Counted from the stretch's first letter, positions 1 to 8,888 are shown. The stretch: 64,000 nt of DNA from Corynebacterium sp. 21KM1197 (GCF_033783015.1 NZ_CP123907.1:496001-560000), one strand, 5' to 3'. Numbers and translations: made by a program. The notes: a model not told the origin generated them from the sequence alone.

Positions 1-608
1 GTGATCTGCTCGCGCAGCACGCCATTGATGGCGTCGATCTTGTGCTGCTGGCCGGTAAACAGCGGCATGAGGCGGGCGATGAGGAAGGCCACGGCGGCAA
101 AGAGCACCAGCACGCTGACCACCACCAGCCAGGACATGCCGGGGTCCTCGCGCACGGCCATGATGATTCCGCCCACCATCATGATGGGGGCGGGGGCCAT
201 GAAGTTCAGCATCATCATGTACGTCATCTGCACCTGCTGGACGTCGTTTGTCCCACGGGTAATCAGAGTGGCCGAGCCAAAGCGGCTGACGTCCTCCGCG
301 GAGAAGCGCGCCACGCGGCGGAACACGTCCCCGCGAATGTCGCGCCCCGTGCCCATCGAGGTGCGCGCGCCGAACCACACGGCGATGCACGCCGAGATCA
401 CCTGCACGAACGCCACACCCAGCATGATCGCGCCGAGCCGCCAGATAAGGTCCACGTCCCCGCGCGAGACGCCCTCATCAATGATGCGGGCATTGAGCGA
501 GGGGAGGTACAGGGTGGCCAGGGTCGAGATGGTTTGCAGGATAAGAATGGCAATGAGGGCACCGGAGTAGGGGCGCGCCCGCGATCCGATGAGGCGTAAA
601 AAGTTCAC
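1..608 (-). CDS. ABC-type multidrug exporter, N-terminal membrane domain (partial)
   Basis: Reading the complement gives an uninterrupted frame from a GTG at 608 to the window edge, about 202 codons. It contains several hydrophobic helices (for example ALIAILILQTISTLATLYL just after the start) and the IIDEGVSRGD-type loop typical of the first transmembrane domain of fused permease/ATPase exporters of the MdlB/MsbA kind. The ATPase half lies outside the window, so substrate and partner cannot be named. It is divergent from purK. GTG was chosen because the frame opens there and no upstream ATG is available. Family assignment rests on the translated helices and loop; sure of the class, not of the substrate. 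Confidence 0.75.
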   Translation of the reverse strand, partial: MNFLRLIGSRARPYSGALIAILILQTISTLATLYLPSLNARIIDEGVSRGDVDLIWRLGAIMLGVAFVQVISACIAVWFGARTSMGTGRDIRGDVFRRVARFSAEDVSRFGSATLITRGTNDVQQVQMTYMMMLNFMAPAPIMMVGGIIMAVREDPGMSWLVVVSVLVLFAAVAFLIARLMPLFTGQQHKIDAINGVLREQI

Positions 609-685
609 TCGGCAAGGCTAGCAGCGTTTTATCGTGGTTTCCTTGGGAAATGGTCTTGGGAAACAGCTTTGGGAAACCGGGCGCA

Positions 686-694
686 TACTATAGT
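686..694 (+). promoter_or_regulatory. -10 region for a leaderless purK transcript
   Basis: TACTATAGT contains overlapping -10-like hexamers (TACTAT, TATAGT) that end 8 bases before the GTG at 703. No Shine-Dalgarno sequence separates them. This spacing puts transcription start at or next to the GTG, as in leaderless actinobacterial mRNAs. Inference from spacing only. Confidence 0.5.
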
Positions 695-702
695 TGGGCA
701 GC

Positions 703-1947
703 GTGACGGACACCGAGAAGAACACCCACGGAAACCCCGCCGCCCACGCCCCCGGACAACCCGTGGTGGCCGTGATCGGAGACGGGCAATTGGCCCGCAT
801 GATGCAGACCGCCGCGATTGAACTAGGACAATCCGTGCGCCTGCTCGCCGGCGCCCCCGAGGCCTCCGCCGCCCAGGTGGCCGCCGACGTTCTCCTTGGG
901 GATTACCGCGACCTTGACGCCCTGCGCGCCGCCGCCGAGGGGGCGAGCGCGGTGACCTTCGATCACGAGCACGTCCCCAGCGAGCACCTGCGCGCGCTTA
1001 TCGACGCCGGCGTGAGCGTACAGCCGCGCCCCGAGGCGCTGCTGTACGCCCAGGACAAGCTGGAACAGCGGCGGCGGTTACGGGAACTGGGCTTCCCGGT
1101 GCCGCGCTTTAGCGCCGTGACCTCCGTGGCCGAGGCCTTGGCCTTCGAGCAGGAGGTGGCGGGCCAGGTGTGCCTCAAGGCCTGCCGGGGTGGTTATGAC
1201 GGGCACGGGGTGTGGTTCCCTGCCGATCGCGCCGAGCTGGAGGAACTGGTGGCCGATCTCCTGGATAAGGGGGTGGGCCTCATGGCGGAGGAAAAGGTGC
1301 GCTTTGACCGCGAACTCTCCGCGATGGTGGCGCGCACCCCCTCCGGGGAGGTGACGGCCTGGCCGGTGGTGGAATCGGAGCAAAAGGACGGCATTTGCCA
1401 CCGAGCCATCGCCCCGGCCCCCGGCATGAGTGCCGAGGACGACTCAGCCCTGCGTACCCTGGCCGAGGAAATCGCGCAGCGCCTGGGCGTGACCGGAGTG
1501 CTGGCCGTGGAACTCTTTGACCAGGGCGGCCAGTACTGGATCAACGAACTAGCCATGCGCCCCCACAACACCGGCCACTGGACCCAGGACGGCTCCACCA
1601 CCAGCCAATTCGAGCAGCACCTGCGCGCCGTGCTCGATATGCCGCTGGGGGACACCAGCCCCATCGCGCCGGTGACCGTGATGGTCAATACCCTGGGCGC
1701 ACCCGAGGAACCCGCCGAGCCGGTACCCAGCCGCATGAGGCAGGTGTGGCGGCGCTTCCCCGGAGCCAAGATCCACCTCTACGGCAAGGATCACCGCCCC
1801 GGGCGCAAACTCGGCCACATCAACCTCGTCGGCTCGGACGTCTCCGCCACCGTGCGGGAGGCCGATCTGGCCGCGCACTACCTGGTGCACGGGCGCTGGG
1901 CCGATGGTTGGGCGCCCGTCGAGGACGCGGCCGCGCAGCCCAAATAA
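703..1947 (+). CDS. purK: N5-carboxyaminoimidazole ribonucleotide synthase, ATPase subunit PurK
   Basis: ATP-grasp enzyme that carboxylates aminoimidazole ribonucleotide with ATP and bicarbonate, in cytoplasmic de novo purine synthesis. The N-terminus has the PurK dinucleotide-like motif VIGDGQLARMM, followed by FDHEHVP, the ATP-grasp core (KACRGGYDGHGVW) and INELAMRPHNTGHWT, the metal/ATP-binding segment near the C-terminus. Length (about 414 aa) is normal. An in-frame TTG at 694 exists, but the GTG at 703 is preferred because a -10 element sits directly upstream and suggests a leaderless transcript. purE follows 40 bases downstream, so the two steps of the purine pathway are co-transcribed. 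Confidence 0.95.
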   Translation: MTDTEKNTHGNPAAHAPGQPVVAVIGDGQLARMMQTAAIELGQSVRLLAGAPEASAAQVAADVLLGDYRDLDALRAAAEGASAVTFDHEHVPSEHLRALIDAGVSVQPRPEALLYAQDKLEQRRRLRELGFPVPRFSAVTSVAEALAFEQEVAGQVCLKACRGGYDGHGVWFPADRAELEELVADLLDKGVGLMAEEKVRFDRELSAMVARTPSGEVTAWPVVESEQKDGICHRAIAPAPGMSAEDDSALRTLAEEIAQRLGVTGVLAVELFDQGGQYWINELAMRPHNTGHWTQDGSTTSQFEQHLRAVLDMPLGDTSPIAPVTVMVNTLGAPEEPAEPVPSRMRQVWRRFPGAKIHLYGKDHRPGRKLGHINLVGSDVSATVREADLAAHYLVHGRWADGWAPVEDAAAQPK

Positions 1948-1987
1948 GAGGTAGCCCCAATAAAAGACGGAAAGGATTGACACACAC

Positions 1988-2488
1988 ATGACCCCCCTCG
2001 TTGGCCTCATCATGGGCTCCGATTCCGACTGGGACACCGTGGCCCCCGCCGCCGAGGTGCTCGCGGAGTTCGGCGTGCCCTTTGAAGTGGGCGTGGTATC
2101 CGCCCACCGCACCCCGGAGCGCATGCTCTCCTACGCCAAGAACGCCCACCACCAGGGCATCAAGGCGATCATCGCCTGCGCCGGGGGAGCCGCGCACCTG
2201 CCGGGCATGGTGGCGGCGGCCACCCCGCTGCCGGTGATCGGCGTGCCGCGCGCGCTCAAGGACCTCGACGGCATGGATTCCCTGCTCTCCATCGTGCAGA
2301 TGCCCGCTGGGGTGCCGGTGGCCACCGTCTCCATCGGCGGGGCCAAGAACGCCGGCCTGCTGGCCGTGCGGATTCTCTCCGCCGGGGATGACTCCCTGCG
2401 CGAGAAGATGGTGGCCTACCAGGAGAATATGGCCGCCGAGGTGGAGCGCAAGGACGCCGCCCTCAAGCAACGCCTCATGGGGGAATAG
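1988..2488 (+). CDS. purE: N5-carboxyaminoimidazole ribonucleotide mutase PurE
   Basis: Converts N5-CAIR made by PurK to CAIR. It is 166 aa, the size of class I PurE. Signature elements are visible: GSDSDW at residues 10-15 (phosphate/ribose binding), [10 protein letters not shown] near residue 40 (catalytic His) and [11 protein letters not shown] near residue 65. The ATG follows an AAAGGA-type ribosome site. It lies directly downstream of purK, giving the usual purK-purE pair, and is followed after 7 bases by a YdcF-like gene that probably shares the transcript. Confidence 0.97.
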   Translation: MTPLVGLIMGSDSDWDTVAPAAEVLAEFGVPFEVGVVSAHRTPERMLSYAKNAHHQGIKAIIACAGGAAHLPGMVAAATPLPVIGVPRALKDLDGMDSLLSIVQMPAGVPVATVSIGGAKNAGLLAVRILSAGDDSLREKMVAYQENMAAEVERKDAALKQRLMGE

Positions 2489-2495
2489 CCCACTC

Positions 2496-2969
2496 ATGCC
2501 GGTGTTGGTGCTGGGTGCGCGCCTACGCAAGGGGGCCGTGGGGCCGATGCTGGAGGCGCGCCTGCGGGCGGCGTTGGCCCGGTACGAGGCCGCAGCACCG
2601 GGAAGCAAACCCATCGTGGTGGTCAGCGGCAAGGGGGAGGCCCCCGCTATGGCGCGGTGGTTGGCGGAGCGCGGCGTGGCCTCGGAGCACCTCGTAGCGG
2701 AGGAGCGGGCGGAATCTACCAATGAGAACCTGGAAAACGCCCACGCCCTCATTCCCCACGCCGGACGGTGGGTGGTGGTGACCAATGGCTTTCACGTATG
2801 GCGCACCCGCCTGTGGGTCTGGCACCTGCGGCTGCCCATGCGGGTGGTGGCAGCCCCCACCGTGGGGCGGAGAAGGCCGGTGACCTACGCCCGGGAGGTG
2901 GCGGCCGTGGTTCACTCCTCCGCGCGGATTGCGTGGCGGCGGGCGGTGCGGCGCTGGGCACGCCGGTGA
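2496..2969 (+). CDS. YdcF/SanA-like DUF218 protein
   Basis: 157-residue protein resembling the DUF218 (YdcF/ElyC/SanA) fold. It opens with MPVLVLGARL, has VVSGKGEAPAMARWLAERG near residue 45 and the ENLENA segment near residue 75, then VVVTNGFHVWRT; these are the family's conserved blocks. There is no clear membrane anchor, unlike many ElyC-type members, so it may be cytoplasmic. The ATG at 2496 is used because the longer frame reading in from purE overlaps purE almost entirely. Biochemical role is unknown for most members; envelope-related roles are known for relatives. Confidence 0.75.
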   Translation: MPVLVLGARLRKGAVGPMLEARLRAALARYEAAAPGSKPIVVVSGKGEAPAMARWLAERGVASEHLVAEERAESTNENLENAHALIPHAGRWVVVTNGFHVWRTRLWVWHLRLPMRVVAAPTVGRRRPVTYAREVAAVVHSSARIAWRRAVRRWARR

Positions 2970-3052
2970 TACCGTGCGGGTGATCTCGCGCCGGTTACTT
3001 TCCCCGCCACTGTGTGACGGGTGTGATTACCGTGCGTCCCGGAGAGCCCCTT

Positions 3053-3075
3053 AGAAGCGCAACTTCGGAGCTTCT
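3053..3075. terminator. Small hairpin between convergent genes
   Basis: AGAAGC (3053-3058) can pair with GCTTCT (3070-3075), 11-base loop, in the gap between the convergent YdcF-like and TIGR03089 genes. The stem is short and there is no T-run, so this is only a weak terminator candidate. Confidence 0.25.
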
Positions 3076-3082
3076 CAGAGCC

Positions 3083-3736
3083 TCAGAGCCGCAGGGTGGT
3101 CTTTTCCATCTCCGCGATGGTGCCGAGCCGTTCCTCGGCGACCATGCCGGAGACCACCACGGCGGAGCCGCCCACCGCCAGGGGCTCGAGAACGGTGCGA
3201 TGGAAGCCGGGGGTGTCGATCCAGCCGGTGGAGAGCACGCGCGCTTCGGCGGGAAGATCGCTGCGCGCGGCGAGGTCCGCCAGGCGCGGGGTGGGGGAGA
3301 GGAATTGCTCCCCATAAAAGCGCACGGTGGGGCCAAAATCCACGGTGCCCGGGGGCAGGGTGCCCCCGGTTTCCACCACGCCCCGGCCAAAGGGGTCGTC
3401 GGTGACCACCACCAGGTCGCCCACGGGGTTATCCGGCACGCGGTCTATGGTGCAGAACTCCACCTCGGCGTCGGTGGCGTCGCCAAAGGCGTAGTCCACC
3501 CCGGCGGTGATCGCGCCCAGGGCGATCACGCAGGATTGCCAGCCGCAGGGCAGCGAGATGTTGATCTGGGAGCCGGGGGCGAGGTCTAACTCCTCATAAA
3601 GCATGTTGCCCACCTTGGCCGCCCAGTTGTCCAGGGTCTGGGCGGAAAAGTCGAGGCGGGACTGGGTGTGCTCGTCGTAGACGGTGAACCGGGGGCGCGC
3701 GGGGTCCGCCGTTAAGAGGTGGGCGAGGAGTTCCAT
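3083..3736 (-). CDS. TIGR03089 family protein
   Basis: About 217 aa, actinobacterial protein resembling the N-terminal part of acyl-adenylate-forming enzymes but without their AMP-binding signature: it has FTVYDEHTQSRLDFSAQTLDNWAAKVGNML-type start (split motif) and GDLVVVTDDPFGRG near the middle. I recognise it as TIGR03089 from sequence and from its place next to an LCP-family gene, the arrangement seen at Rv3268-Rv3267 in M. tuberculosis. A GTG two codons upstream (3742) is an equal alternative start. No function is established. Confidence 0.7.
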   Translation of the reverse strand: MELLAHLLTADPARPRFTVYDEHTQSRLDFSAQTLDNWAAKVGNMLYEELDLAPGSQINISLPCGWQSCVIALGAITAGVDYAFGDATDAEVEFCTIDRVPDNPVGDLVVVTDDPFGRGVVETGGTLPPGTVDFGPTVRFYGEQFLSPTPRLADLAARSDLPAEARVLSTGWIDTPGFHRTVLEPLAVGGSAVVVSGMVAEERLGTIAEMEKTTLRL

Positions 3737-3757
3737 GCCCACGATGGTAGGCGAACT

Positions 3758-5443
3758 CTAATTCACGCAGCGCGGCCCGGTGCCGCCGGCGTCGATCTCC
3801 GGGGCCACCTCGGCGGTGCCAAAGTCCGCGCCGGGTTGACCCACGGCGTCCTCCTCGCGGGGTGCTGTGGCCTGGGTGGTGGCCCCGGTGCTTGGGGTGG
3901 CCTCCGTGGAATCGGCGGAGTCGGCGGAATCGTCCCGGGGGCCCGCGTAGTCCTCGGCGGTGACCACGATGAGGGTGCCGGGGCTGAGAGTCTCGTTCAC
4001 CACGATGGGCATATCGCCCAGTTTGCGGGAGAGTTCCAGGGCGGCCTCATCCTCCGTGTGCGGGGCCACGATCTGGCTGGTGGTATAAACCCCCGGCACC
4101 GCATTGGTGGTTTCCGCCACGGTGTATCCGGCGGAGGTGAGGTAGGAGGAGACGGAACCGGCCAGGCCAGCGATGGTACCGGCGTTGAGCACGGTGAGGG
4201 TGGCGGGGTGCTCGGGCGCGGAGGAGTCGGAAGAATCAGCCTCCGAGGTATCGGGCTCGTCCGTGGCGTGCCCGGCAGAGTCGGGATCGTCCTCTCCGAG
4301 GAGGGTGCGCATGAAGGCGTGAACCTGCGGGGGATCCACGGTGACGATGGATTCGCCGTAGTCGCCCACGCCGTCGATGGAGGTCACCGGAATGGTGTTG
4401 AACACCACGTTGCCCCCGGCCAGGTTGGAGAGCTGGGTGGCAAAGCTCATGATGTCCATGCTCTCGTCGAGCACCACGGAGCGTTCCACGGCCTGGCTCA
4501 TGTCGCCCAGGCGGGCGGGATTGGTGAGGGTACCTGCGGAGAGCACCTTATTGACCATCGAGGCCATGAAGGCCTGCTGGCGCACCACTCGGTCGAGGTC
4601 GCCGCGCGGCAGGCCGTGGCGCTGGCGCACAAAGGCCAGCGCCTGGTGGCCGTCGAGGGTTTGCCGCCCGGCGTGGAAGTTGGCGCCGGAGAACTCGTCA
4701 TTGACGGCCTCGTTGAGGCATACCTCCACGCCGCCCACGGCGTCGGTAAGCAGCACGAAGCCCAGCAGACCAACCTCGGCGTAATGATCCACCTCGATGC
4801 CGGTGAGGTCGGAGACGGCGGAGATGAGCCCGGCGCGCCCTGCCTCGGTGGATTGCTTGTCAATGCGCTTCTCGTCGGTCATGCCCTCGGCGCGCAGTTC
4901 GTCCTCCTCGGCGGTCTTATAGCTGCTGAATACGCCGTTGATCTTGAGGTTGCCGTAGGAGTCATCGTGAATATAGGTATCGCGGGGGATGGACACGGCG
5001 GTGGCGGAGGTGCCGTCGTTGGGCACGCGGATGAGCATGATGGTGTCCGTGTTGTAGGCGCCGTCCTCCACGCCGGCGCGCAGGGCGTCGAGTTCCTCCC
5101 GGCTCAGTGGTTTGCCCTGGGCGTCGGTGCGCGAGTCTGAGCCCACCAGGAGGATGTCGGTGGCGCCGTCGGGTGCGGAGCCCTTGGAGGTGTTGCCGCC
5201 CAGGTGGAGGTTTCCGGCAGAGGCCAGCTGGGAGCCCAGGCGGCCCACGGCAAAGTACCCCAGGGCGGAGATGAGCAGCACGAGCGCGGAGAGCACCGCG
5301 AGGGTGGTCTTGACCGGCCGCGAGCCCGCCTGCGCGAGGTTGATCCGGGTGCGCGGGGGTGCCTGGATATTGCGCGAGGGGCGCGGCGAGGACGCCCTTG
5401 ATGAGGAGGACGAGGACGGTTGCGGCCAGGAATGTTTAGTCAC
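3758..5443 (-). CDS. lcpA: LytR-CpsA-Psr (LCP) family cell-wall glycopolymer ligase with LytR_C domain
   Basis: 561-aa membrane-anchored enzyme expected to transfer arabinogalactan from its lipid carrier to peptidoglycan. A basic, Ser/Pro-rich cytoplasmic tail (residues 1-43) precedes one transmembrane helix (about 45-66). The LCP domain follows, with ILLVGSDSRT near residue 100, the conserved AVSIPRDTYI and the LTGIEVDHYAEVGLLGF and QALAFVRQRHGLPRGDLDR blocks. A LytR_C domain (LTVLNAGTIAGLAGSVSSYL) lies near residue 420, and an acidic/Ser-Thr tail ends the protein. It is divergent from rmlD and wbbL, which make the rhamnosyl linker that its substrate carries. Gene symbol follows the C. glutamicum essential LCP at this locus; orthology is inferred from neighbours. 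Confidence 0.9.
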   Translation of the reverse strand: MTKHSWPQPSSSSSSRASSPRPSRNIQAPPRTRINLAQAGSRPVKTTLAVLSALVLLISALGYFAVGRLGSQLASAGNLHLGGNTSKGSAPDGATDILLVGSDSRTDAQGKPLSREELDALRAGVEDGAYNTDTIMLIRVPNDGTSATAVSIPRDTYIHDDSYGNLKINGVFSSYKTAEEDELRAEGMTDEKRIDKQSTEAGRAGLISAVSDLTGIEVDHYAEVGLLGFVLLTDAVGGVEVCLNEAVNDEFSGANFHAGRQTLDGHQALAFVRQRHGLPRGDLDRVVRQQAFMASMVNKVLSAGTLTNPARLGDMSQAVERSVVLDESMDIMSFATQLSNLAGGNVVFNTIPVTSIDGVGDYGESIVTVDPPQVHAFMRTLLGEDDPDSAGHATDEPDTSEADSSDSSAPEHPATLTVLNAGTIAGLAGSVSSYLTSAGYTVAETTNAVPGVYTTSQIVAPHTEDEAALELSRKLGDMPIVVNETLSPGTLIVVTAEDYAGPRDDSADSADSTEATPSTGATTQATAPREEDAVGQPGADFGTAEVAPEIDAGGTGPRCVN

Positions 5444-5582
5444 TGCTCACGCTCCAAGGTGCTCCGGGGGACGGGTGGGGCCGGTGCGCGGGGGTTGAGG
5501 CCGGTGCGCAGCGGCGGCGCCGACGGAGTATAAGATCCGAGGCATATTCCCATAAGAATCTACTCCCAAGGAGTCTATCGCC

Positions 5583-6446
5583 GTGAAGGTGGTTGTCACA
5601 GGAGCAGCGGGGCAACTGGGGCGCTGCCTCCGGCTGAGCGCGCCGCGCACGGCCCGGGTGACCTGGTGCGACCGGGGGCTTCTCGACGTCACGGACCCCC
5701 GGCAGGTGGCGGACTCCCCGCTGCTGAGCGGCGCGGACGTGGTGATCAACACCGCCGCCTTTACCGCCGTGGACGCCGCGGAGGAGCAGCGCGAGGCCGC
5801 CACCGCGCTCAATGCCCTGGCTCCGGAGTACCTGGCGCGGCGCTGCGTGCGGGAGGGGGCGCACCTGGTGCACGTCTCCACCGATTACGTCTTTGGGGCC
5901 GCGCGCGCCGGGCGGGCGCTGATCCCGGCCGATCCGGTGTGTCCCACGAGCGTTTACGGCTCCACCAAGGCGGCGGGGGAGGCGGCTATCGACGCCGTGG
6001 CCACCGCCAATCCGCAGTGGCGCGGCTACACGGTGGCGCGCACGGCCTGGCTCTTTAGCGGCCGCCTGCTGCCGGAACACCGGGACTTTGTGAGCACCAT
6101 GCTGCGTCTGGCGCAGGAGGGGGTGAACCCGAGGGTGGTCAGTGATCAGACCGGCAGCCCCACCTTTGCCCTGGATCTGGCGCGCGCCCTGTGGGAGGTG
6201 GTGGGGGCGACCCCGGCGGGGATCGTGCACCTGGCCGGTTCCGGCCGGGCCACCTGGTACGACCTCGCGCGCGCCACCTTTGAGCTGGCGGGGCATGATC
6301 CTGAGCGGGTGCGACCGGTGAGCACGGCGGAGTATCCCACGGCGGCGCGGCGGCCGGAGTGGTCCGTCCTGGCCTCGCAGAAGGAATTACCCGAGTGGCG
6401 CGATGGGGTGGCGCGCGCCCTCGCCGCTACACTTTTGGCACCATGA
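5583..6446 (+). CDS. rmlD: dTDP-4-dehydrorhamnose reductase RmlD
   Basis: NADPH-dependent reductase making dTDP-L-rhamnose, the donor for the peptidoglycan-arabinogalactan linker. The N-terminal nucleotide-binding loop VTGAAGQLG is at residues 5-13. Further family marks are NTAAFTAVDAAEEQ, VHVSTDYVFG and the catalytic SVYGSTKAAGE (Tyr-x3-Lys). Length 287 aa is normal. The GTG start has AAGGAG nine bases upstream. Its stop overlaps the wbbL ATG (ATGA), so translation of the two is coupled. Confidence 0.95.
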   Translation: MKVVVTGAAGQLGRCLRLSAPRTARVTWCDRGLLDVTDPRQVADSPLLSGADVVINTAAFTAVDAAEEQREAATALNALAPEYLARRCVREGAHLVHVSTDYVFGAARAGRALIPADPVCPTSVYGSTKAAGEAAIDAVATANPQWRGYTVARTAWLFSGRLLPEHRDFVSTMLRLAQEGVNPRVVSDQTGSPTFALDLARALWEVVGATPAGIVHLAGSGRATWYDLARATFELAGHDPERVRPVSTAEYPTAARRPEWSVLASQKELPEWRDGVARALAATLLAP

Positions 6447-7360
6447 GCCCCACCACGCCCGCCCCCACGCAGGACTCTGCCCCGCTCGCGGTGATGACCG
6501 TGACCTTCTCCCCGGGGCGGCACCTGCCCGCTCTGCTGGATTCCCTGGAGCCCGCCACGCGCCAGGCCACGCGCGTGGTCATGGCGGATAACGGCTCCAC
6601 CGATGGTGCCCCGCAGGCTGCCGTGGCGCCGGGGGTGGAATTGCTGCCCACCGGGGGAAACCTCGGTTATGGCCGGGCAATCAACGCGGCGGCACGCCAC
6701 CTCATGCCGCTGCGGGAGCGCGGCGAGATCAACGGGGAGTTCTTCCTGGTGGTCAATCCCGACGTGGAGTTCACCCCCGGTGCCATTGATGAACTCCTCG
6801 CGTGCGCGCGCCGCTGGCCGGAGGCGGGGGCCGTGGGGCCCCTGATTAGGCAGGCTGATGGCAGCGCCTATCCCTCGGCGCGGGCCGTGCCCTCCCTGCG
6901 CACCGGGATCGGGCACGCGCTCCTTGGCGGCGTGTGGCCGAATAACCCGTGGACGCGGGCCTATAAGGCGGGGGCGGACATGTCCACGGAGCGCCCCGCC
7001 GGGTGGCTTTCCGGTTCCTGCCTGCTGCTGAGGTGGGCGGATTTTGAGGCCCTGGGCGGGTTCGATGAGCGTTACTTCATGTACATGGAGGACGTGGACT
7101 TGGGCGATCGCCTGGGGCGTGCCGGGCGGCTCAACGTGCTGTGCCCCACGGCGGTGATCGAGCACGATCAGGGGCACGTGGCCCGGCGCTACTCCGCGGT
7201 GACGGTGCCCGCGCACCACGCCAGTGCCTATCGCTTCCTCGCGGATCGGCTGCCGGGGTGGTGGCGCGCGCCGGTGCGCGCGGCGCTGTGGGCGGGGCTG
7301 CGCGCGCGGGCGGAGATGCTGCGGTGGGGCGCGGCGGTGGGGTCGCGGCGGCGTCGATAG
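6443..7360 (+). CDS. wbbL: Rhamnosyltransferase WbbL (GT2 family)
   Basis: GT2 glycosyltransferase expected to add L-rhamnose from dTDP-rhamnose to decaprenyl-PP-GlcNAc, building the arabinogalactan linker on the cytoplasmic membrane face. Visible motifs: MTVTFSPGRHLPALLDSL, MADNGSTDGA (nucleotide binding), VVNPDVEF (metal-binding DxD region) and the acceptor-side YMEDVDLGDRLGRAG. The protein is 305 aa. The ATG at 6443 overlaps the rmlD stop by four bases. Location between rmlD and manC matches mycobacterial and corynebacterial gene order. Confidence 0.92.
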   Translation: MSPTTPAPTQDSAPLAVMTVTFSPGRHLPALLDSLEPATRQATRVVMADNGSTDGAPQAAVAPGVELLPTGGNLGYGRAINAAARHLMPLRERGEINGEFFLVVNPDVEFTPGAIDELLACARRWPEAGAVGPLIRQADGSAYPSARAVPSLRTGIGHALLGGVWPNNPWTRAYKAGADMSTERPAGWLSGSCLLLRWADFEALGGFDERYFMYMEDVDLGDRLGRAGRLNVLCPTAVIEHDQGHVARRYSAVTVPAHHASAYRFLADRLPGWWRAPVRAALWAGLRARAEMLRWGAAVGSRRRR

Positions 7361-7499
7361 GCGTTTTGCTTGGGTGAATCGGCGTGTCCCGTCACATGAG
7401 AGGGGGGCGGGCCGTGCGAAAATAATCCCCGTTGTGTCCCGCCGATCGTGGTAGGGCGCGTGATGTCGTTGTAGTAATAAGGAACCACAAAGTAGCGCT

Positions 7500-8579
7500 A
7501 TGCCGAATCCCAAGCAGACCGACGCCGTGATCCTCGTGGGGGGCAAGGGCACCCGCCTGCGCCCGCTGACCACGAGTACCCCGAAGCCCATGCTGCCCAC
7601 GGCCGGGTTCCCCTTCCTGGAGCACCTGTTGGCGCGGATTCGCGCCGCCGGAATCGAGCACGTGGTGCTGGGCACCTCGTACCGCGCGGAGGTCTTTGAG
7701 GATTACTTTGGCGATGGCTCGGACTTTGGCCTGGACATCGAGTACGTTGTGGAGGAGCAGGCCCTGGGCACCGGCGGCGGCATCCGCAACGTCTACGAGC
7801 GGCTGCGCCATGATACCGCGATGGTCTTTAACGGCGACGTGCTCAGCGGCATGGATCTGGCGGCCCTGCTGCGCACGCACGAGGAGCGCGAGGCGGATCT
7901 CACCCTGCACTTGGTGCGCGTAGCCGACCCCAGCGCCTTTGGCTGCGTGCCCACCGACGAGCAGGGGCGGGTGCAGGCCTTCTTAGAAAAGACGGAGGAC
8001 CCGCCCACCAATCAGATCAACGCGGGCTGCTACGTGTTCCGCCGCGAGTTGATCGAGCAGATTCCGGCTGGCCGGGTGGTGTCCGTGGAGCGCGAGACCT
8101 TCCCCGGCCTGTTGGCGGAGGGCAAGCGGGTATTCGGCCACGTGGACGCCGCCTACTGGCGGGATATGGGCCGCCCCGATGACTTCGTGCGCGGTTCCTC
8201 CGATCTGGTGCGCGGGATCGCCCCCTCGCCGCTGCTGGCGGGGCGCACCGGAGAGCACCTGGTGGACCCGTCCGCGGGAGTGCGCGATGGCGTGATCCTG
8301 GTGGGCGGCACCGTGGTGGGACGCGGCAGCGAGATCGGCGCGGGATCGCGCATTGATGATTCCGTGATCTTTGACGGCGTGACCGTGGAACCGGGGGCGG
8401 TGATCGAGGATTCCATCATCGCCTCCGGCGCGCGGGTGGGGGCCAACGCCCGGATTAAGGGCTGCGTGATCGGGGAGGGCGCGCAGATTGGGGCGCGCTG
8501 CGAGCTTCTCGACGGCATGCGGGTGTGGCCCGGCGTGGTGATCCCCGACGGCGGGATTCGCTTCTCCACGGACGCCTGA
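7500..8579 (+). CDS. manC: Mannose-1-phosphate guanylyltransferase (GDP-mannose pyrophosphorylase)
   Basis: 359-aa sugar nucleotidyltransferase. The N-terminal domain has ILVGGKGTRLRPLT (residues 11-24), TPKPMLP, NGDVLSGMDL and a C-terminal left-handed beta-helix of hexapeptide repeats (VILVGGTVVGRGSEIGAG and following). Such one-domain enzymes with the beta-helix tail are the actinobacterial GDP-mannose type; the sequence alone does not rule out the related glucose-1-phosphate thymidylyltransferase activity. It lies after wbbL with a 139-base gap, so it probably has its own promoter. Together with manB and manA downstream it would supply GDP-mannose for lipomannan and PIM synthesis. Confidence 0.88.
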   Translation: MPNPKQTDAVILVGGKGTRLRPLTTSTPKPMLPTAGFPFLEHLLARIRAAGIEHVVLGTSYRAEVFEDYFGDGSDFGLDIEYVVEEQALGTGGGIRNVYERLRHDTAMVFNGDVLSGMDLAALLRTHEEREADLTLHLVRVADPSAFGCVPTDEQGRVQAFLEKTEDPPTNQINAGCYVFRRELIEQIPAGRVVSVERETFPGLLAEGKRVFGHVDAAYWRDMGRPDDFVRGSSDLVRGIAPSPLLAGRTGEHLVDPSAGVRDGVILVGGTVVGRGSEIGAGSRIDDSVIFDGVTVEPGAVIEDSIIASGARVGANARIKGCVIGEGAQIGARCELLDGMRVWPGVVIPDGGIRFSTDA

Positions 8580-8888
8580 GATGGGCTTTGAGGCTTGGGT
8601 GGTGGCCGATAGTCCGCCGCCCGCTGTCACGCCGCATGTCTGATATTTCAGTCGTAGGCTAGTTTTCTGTGGGTAGTGCACAGAAAACTAGCCACCACTA
8701 CATGTAGTACCCCTGGCGGCCACCCCCTGCGTGTAAATGCTGTGACTAATGTGGTTAATGGTGTTGCTGACGTGCCCGAATGGAAAAGGGGTGGCAAAAA
8801 GGCGGCATATGGCTTGACGATATGTAGTGACGTGGTGTTGAATCTCAACGTTGTAAGCAACTGTTGGGTACGGAGAAGGGACCGTGGC
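8580..8888. other. 309-base leader/intergenic region upstream of whcD
   Basis: Long gene-free stretch between manC and whcD. It holds a perfect 15-bp inverted repeat (8657-8693), a 12-bp palindrome ACTACATGTAGT (8697-8708) and a short GTTGA/TCAAC pair near 8837-8849. No credible coding frame is present apart from an 8-codon frame at 8635. It probably contains the whcD promoter and a long 5' leader. Confidence 0.6.
8657..8693. promoter_or_regulatory. Perfect 15-bp inverted repeat upstream of whcD
   Basis: Arms GGCTAGTTTTCTGTG (8657-8671) and CACAGAAAACTAGCC (8679-8693) are exactly complementary around the 7-base loop GGTAGTG. No T-run follows on either strand, so a simple intrinsic terminator is unlikely. 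It may be an operator or a structured RNA element of the whcD leader, or a manC transcript end. Confidence 0.6.

Noticed and set aside
3719..5140. Long open frame on the + strand over the LCP gene
   Set aside because: Antisense shadow: composition is Gly/His/Val-rich without a family match, while the minus strand encodes a clear LCP protein.
8657..8693. Perfect hairpin as a simple terminator for manC
   Set aside because: No T-run on either strand and 77 bases after the stop; kept as a regulatory candidate instead.
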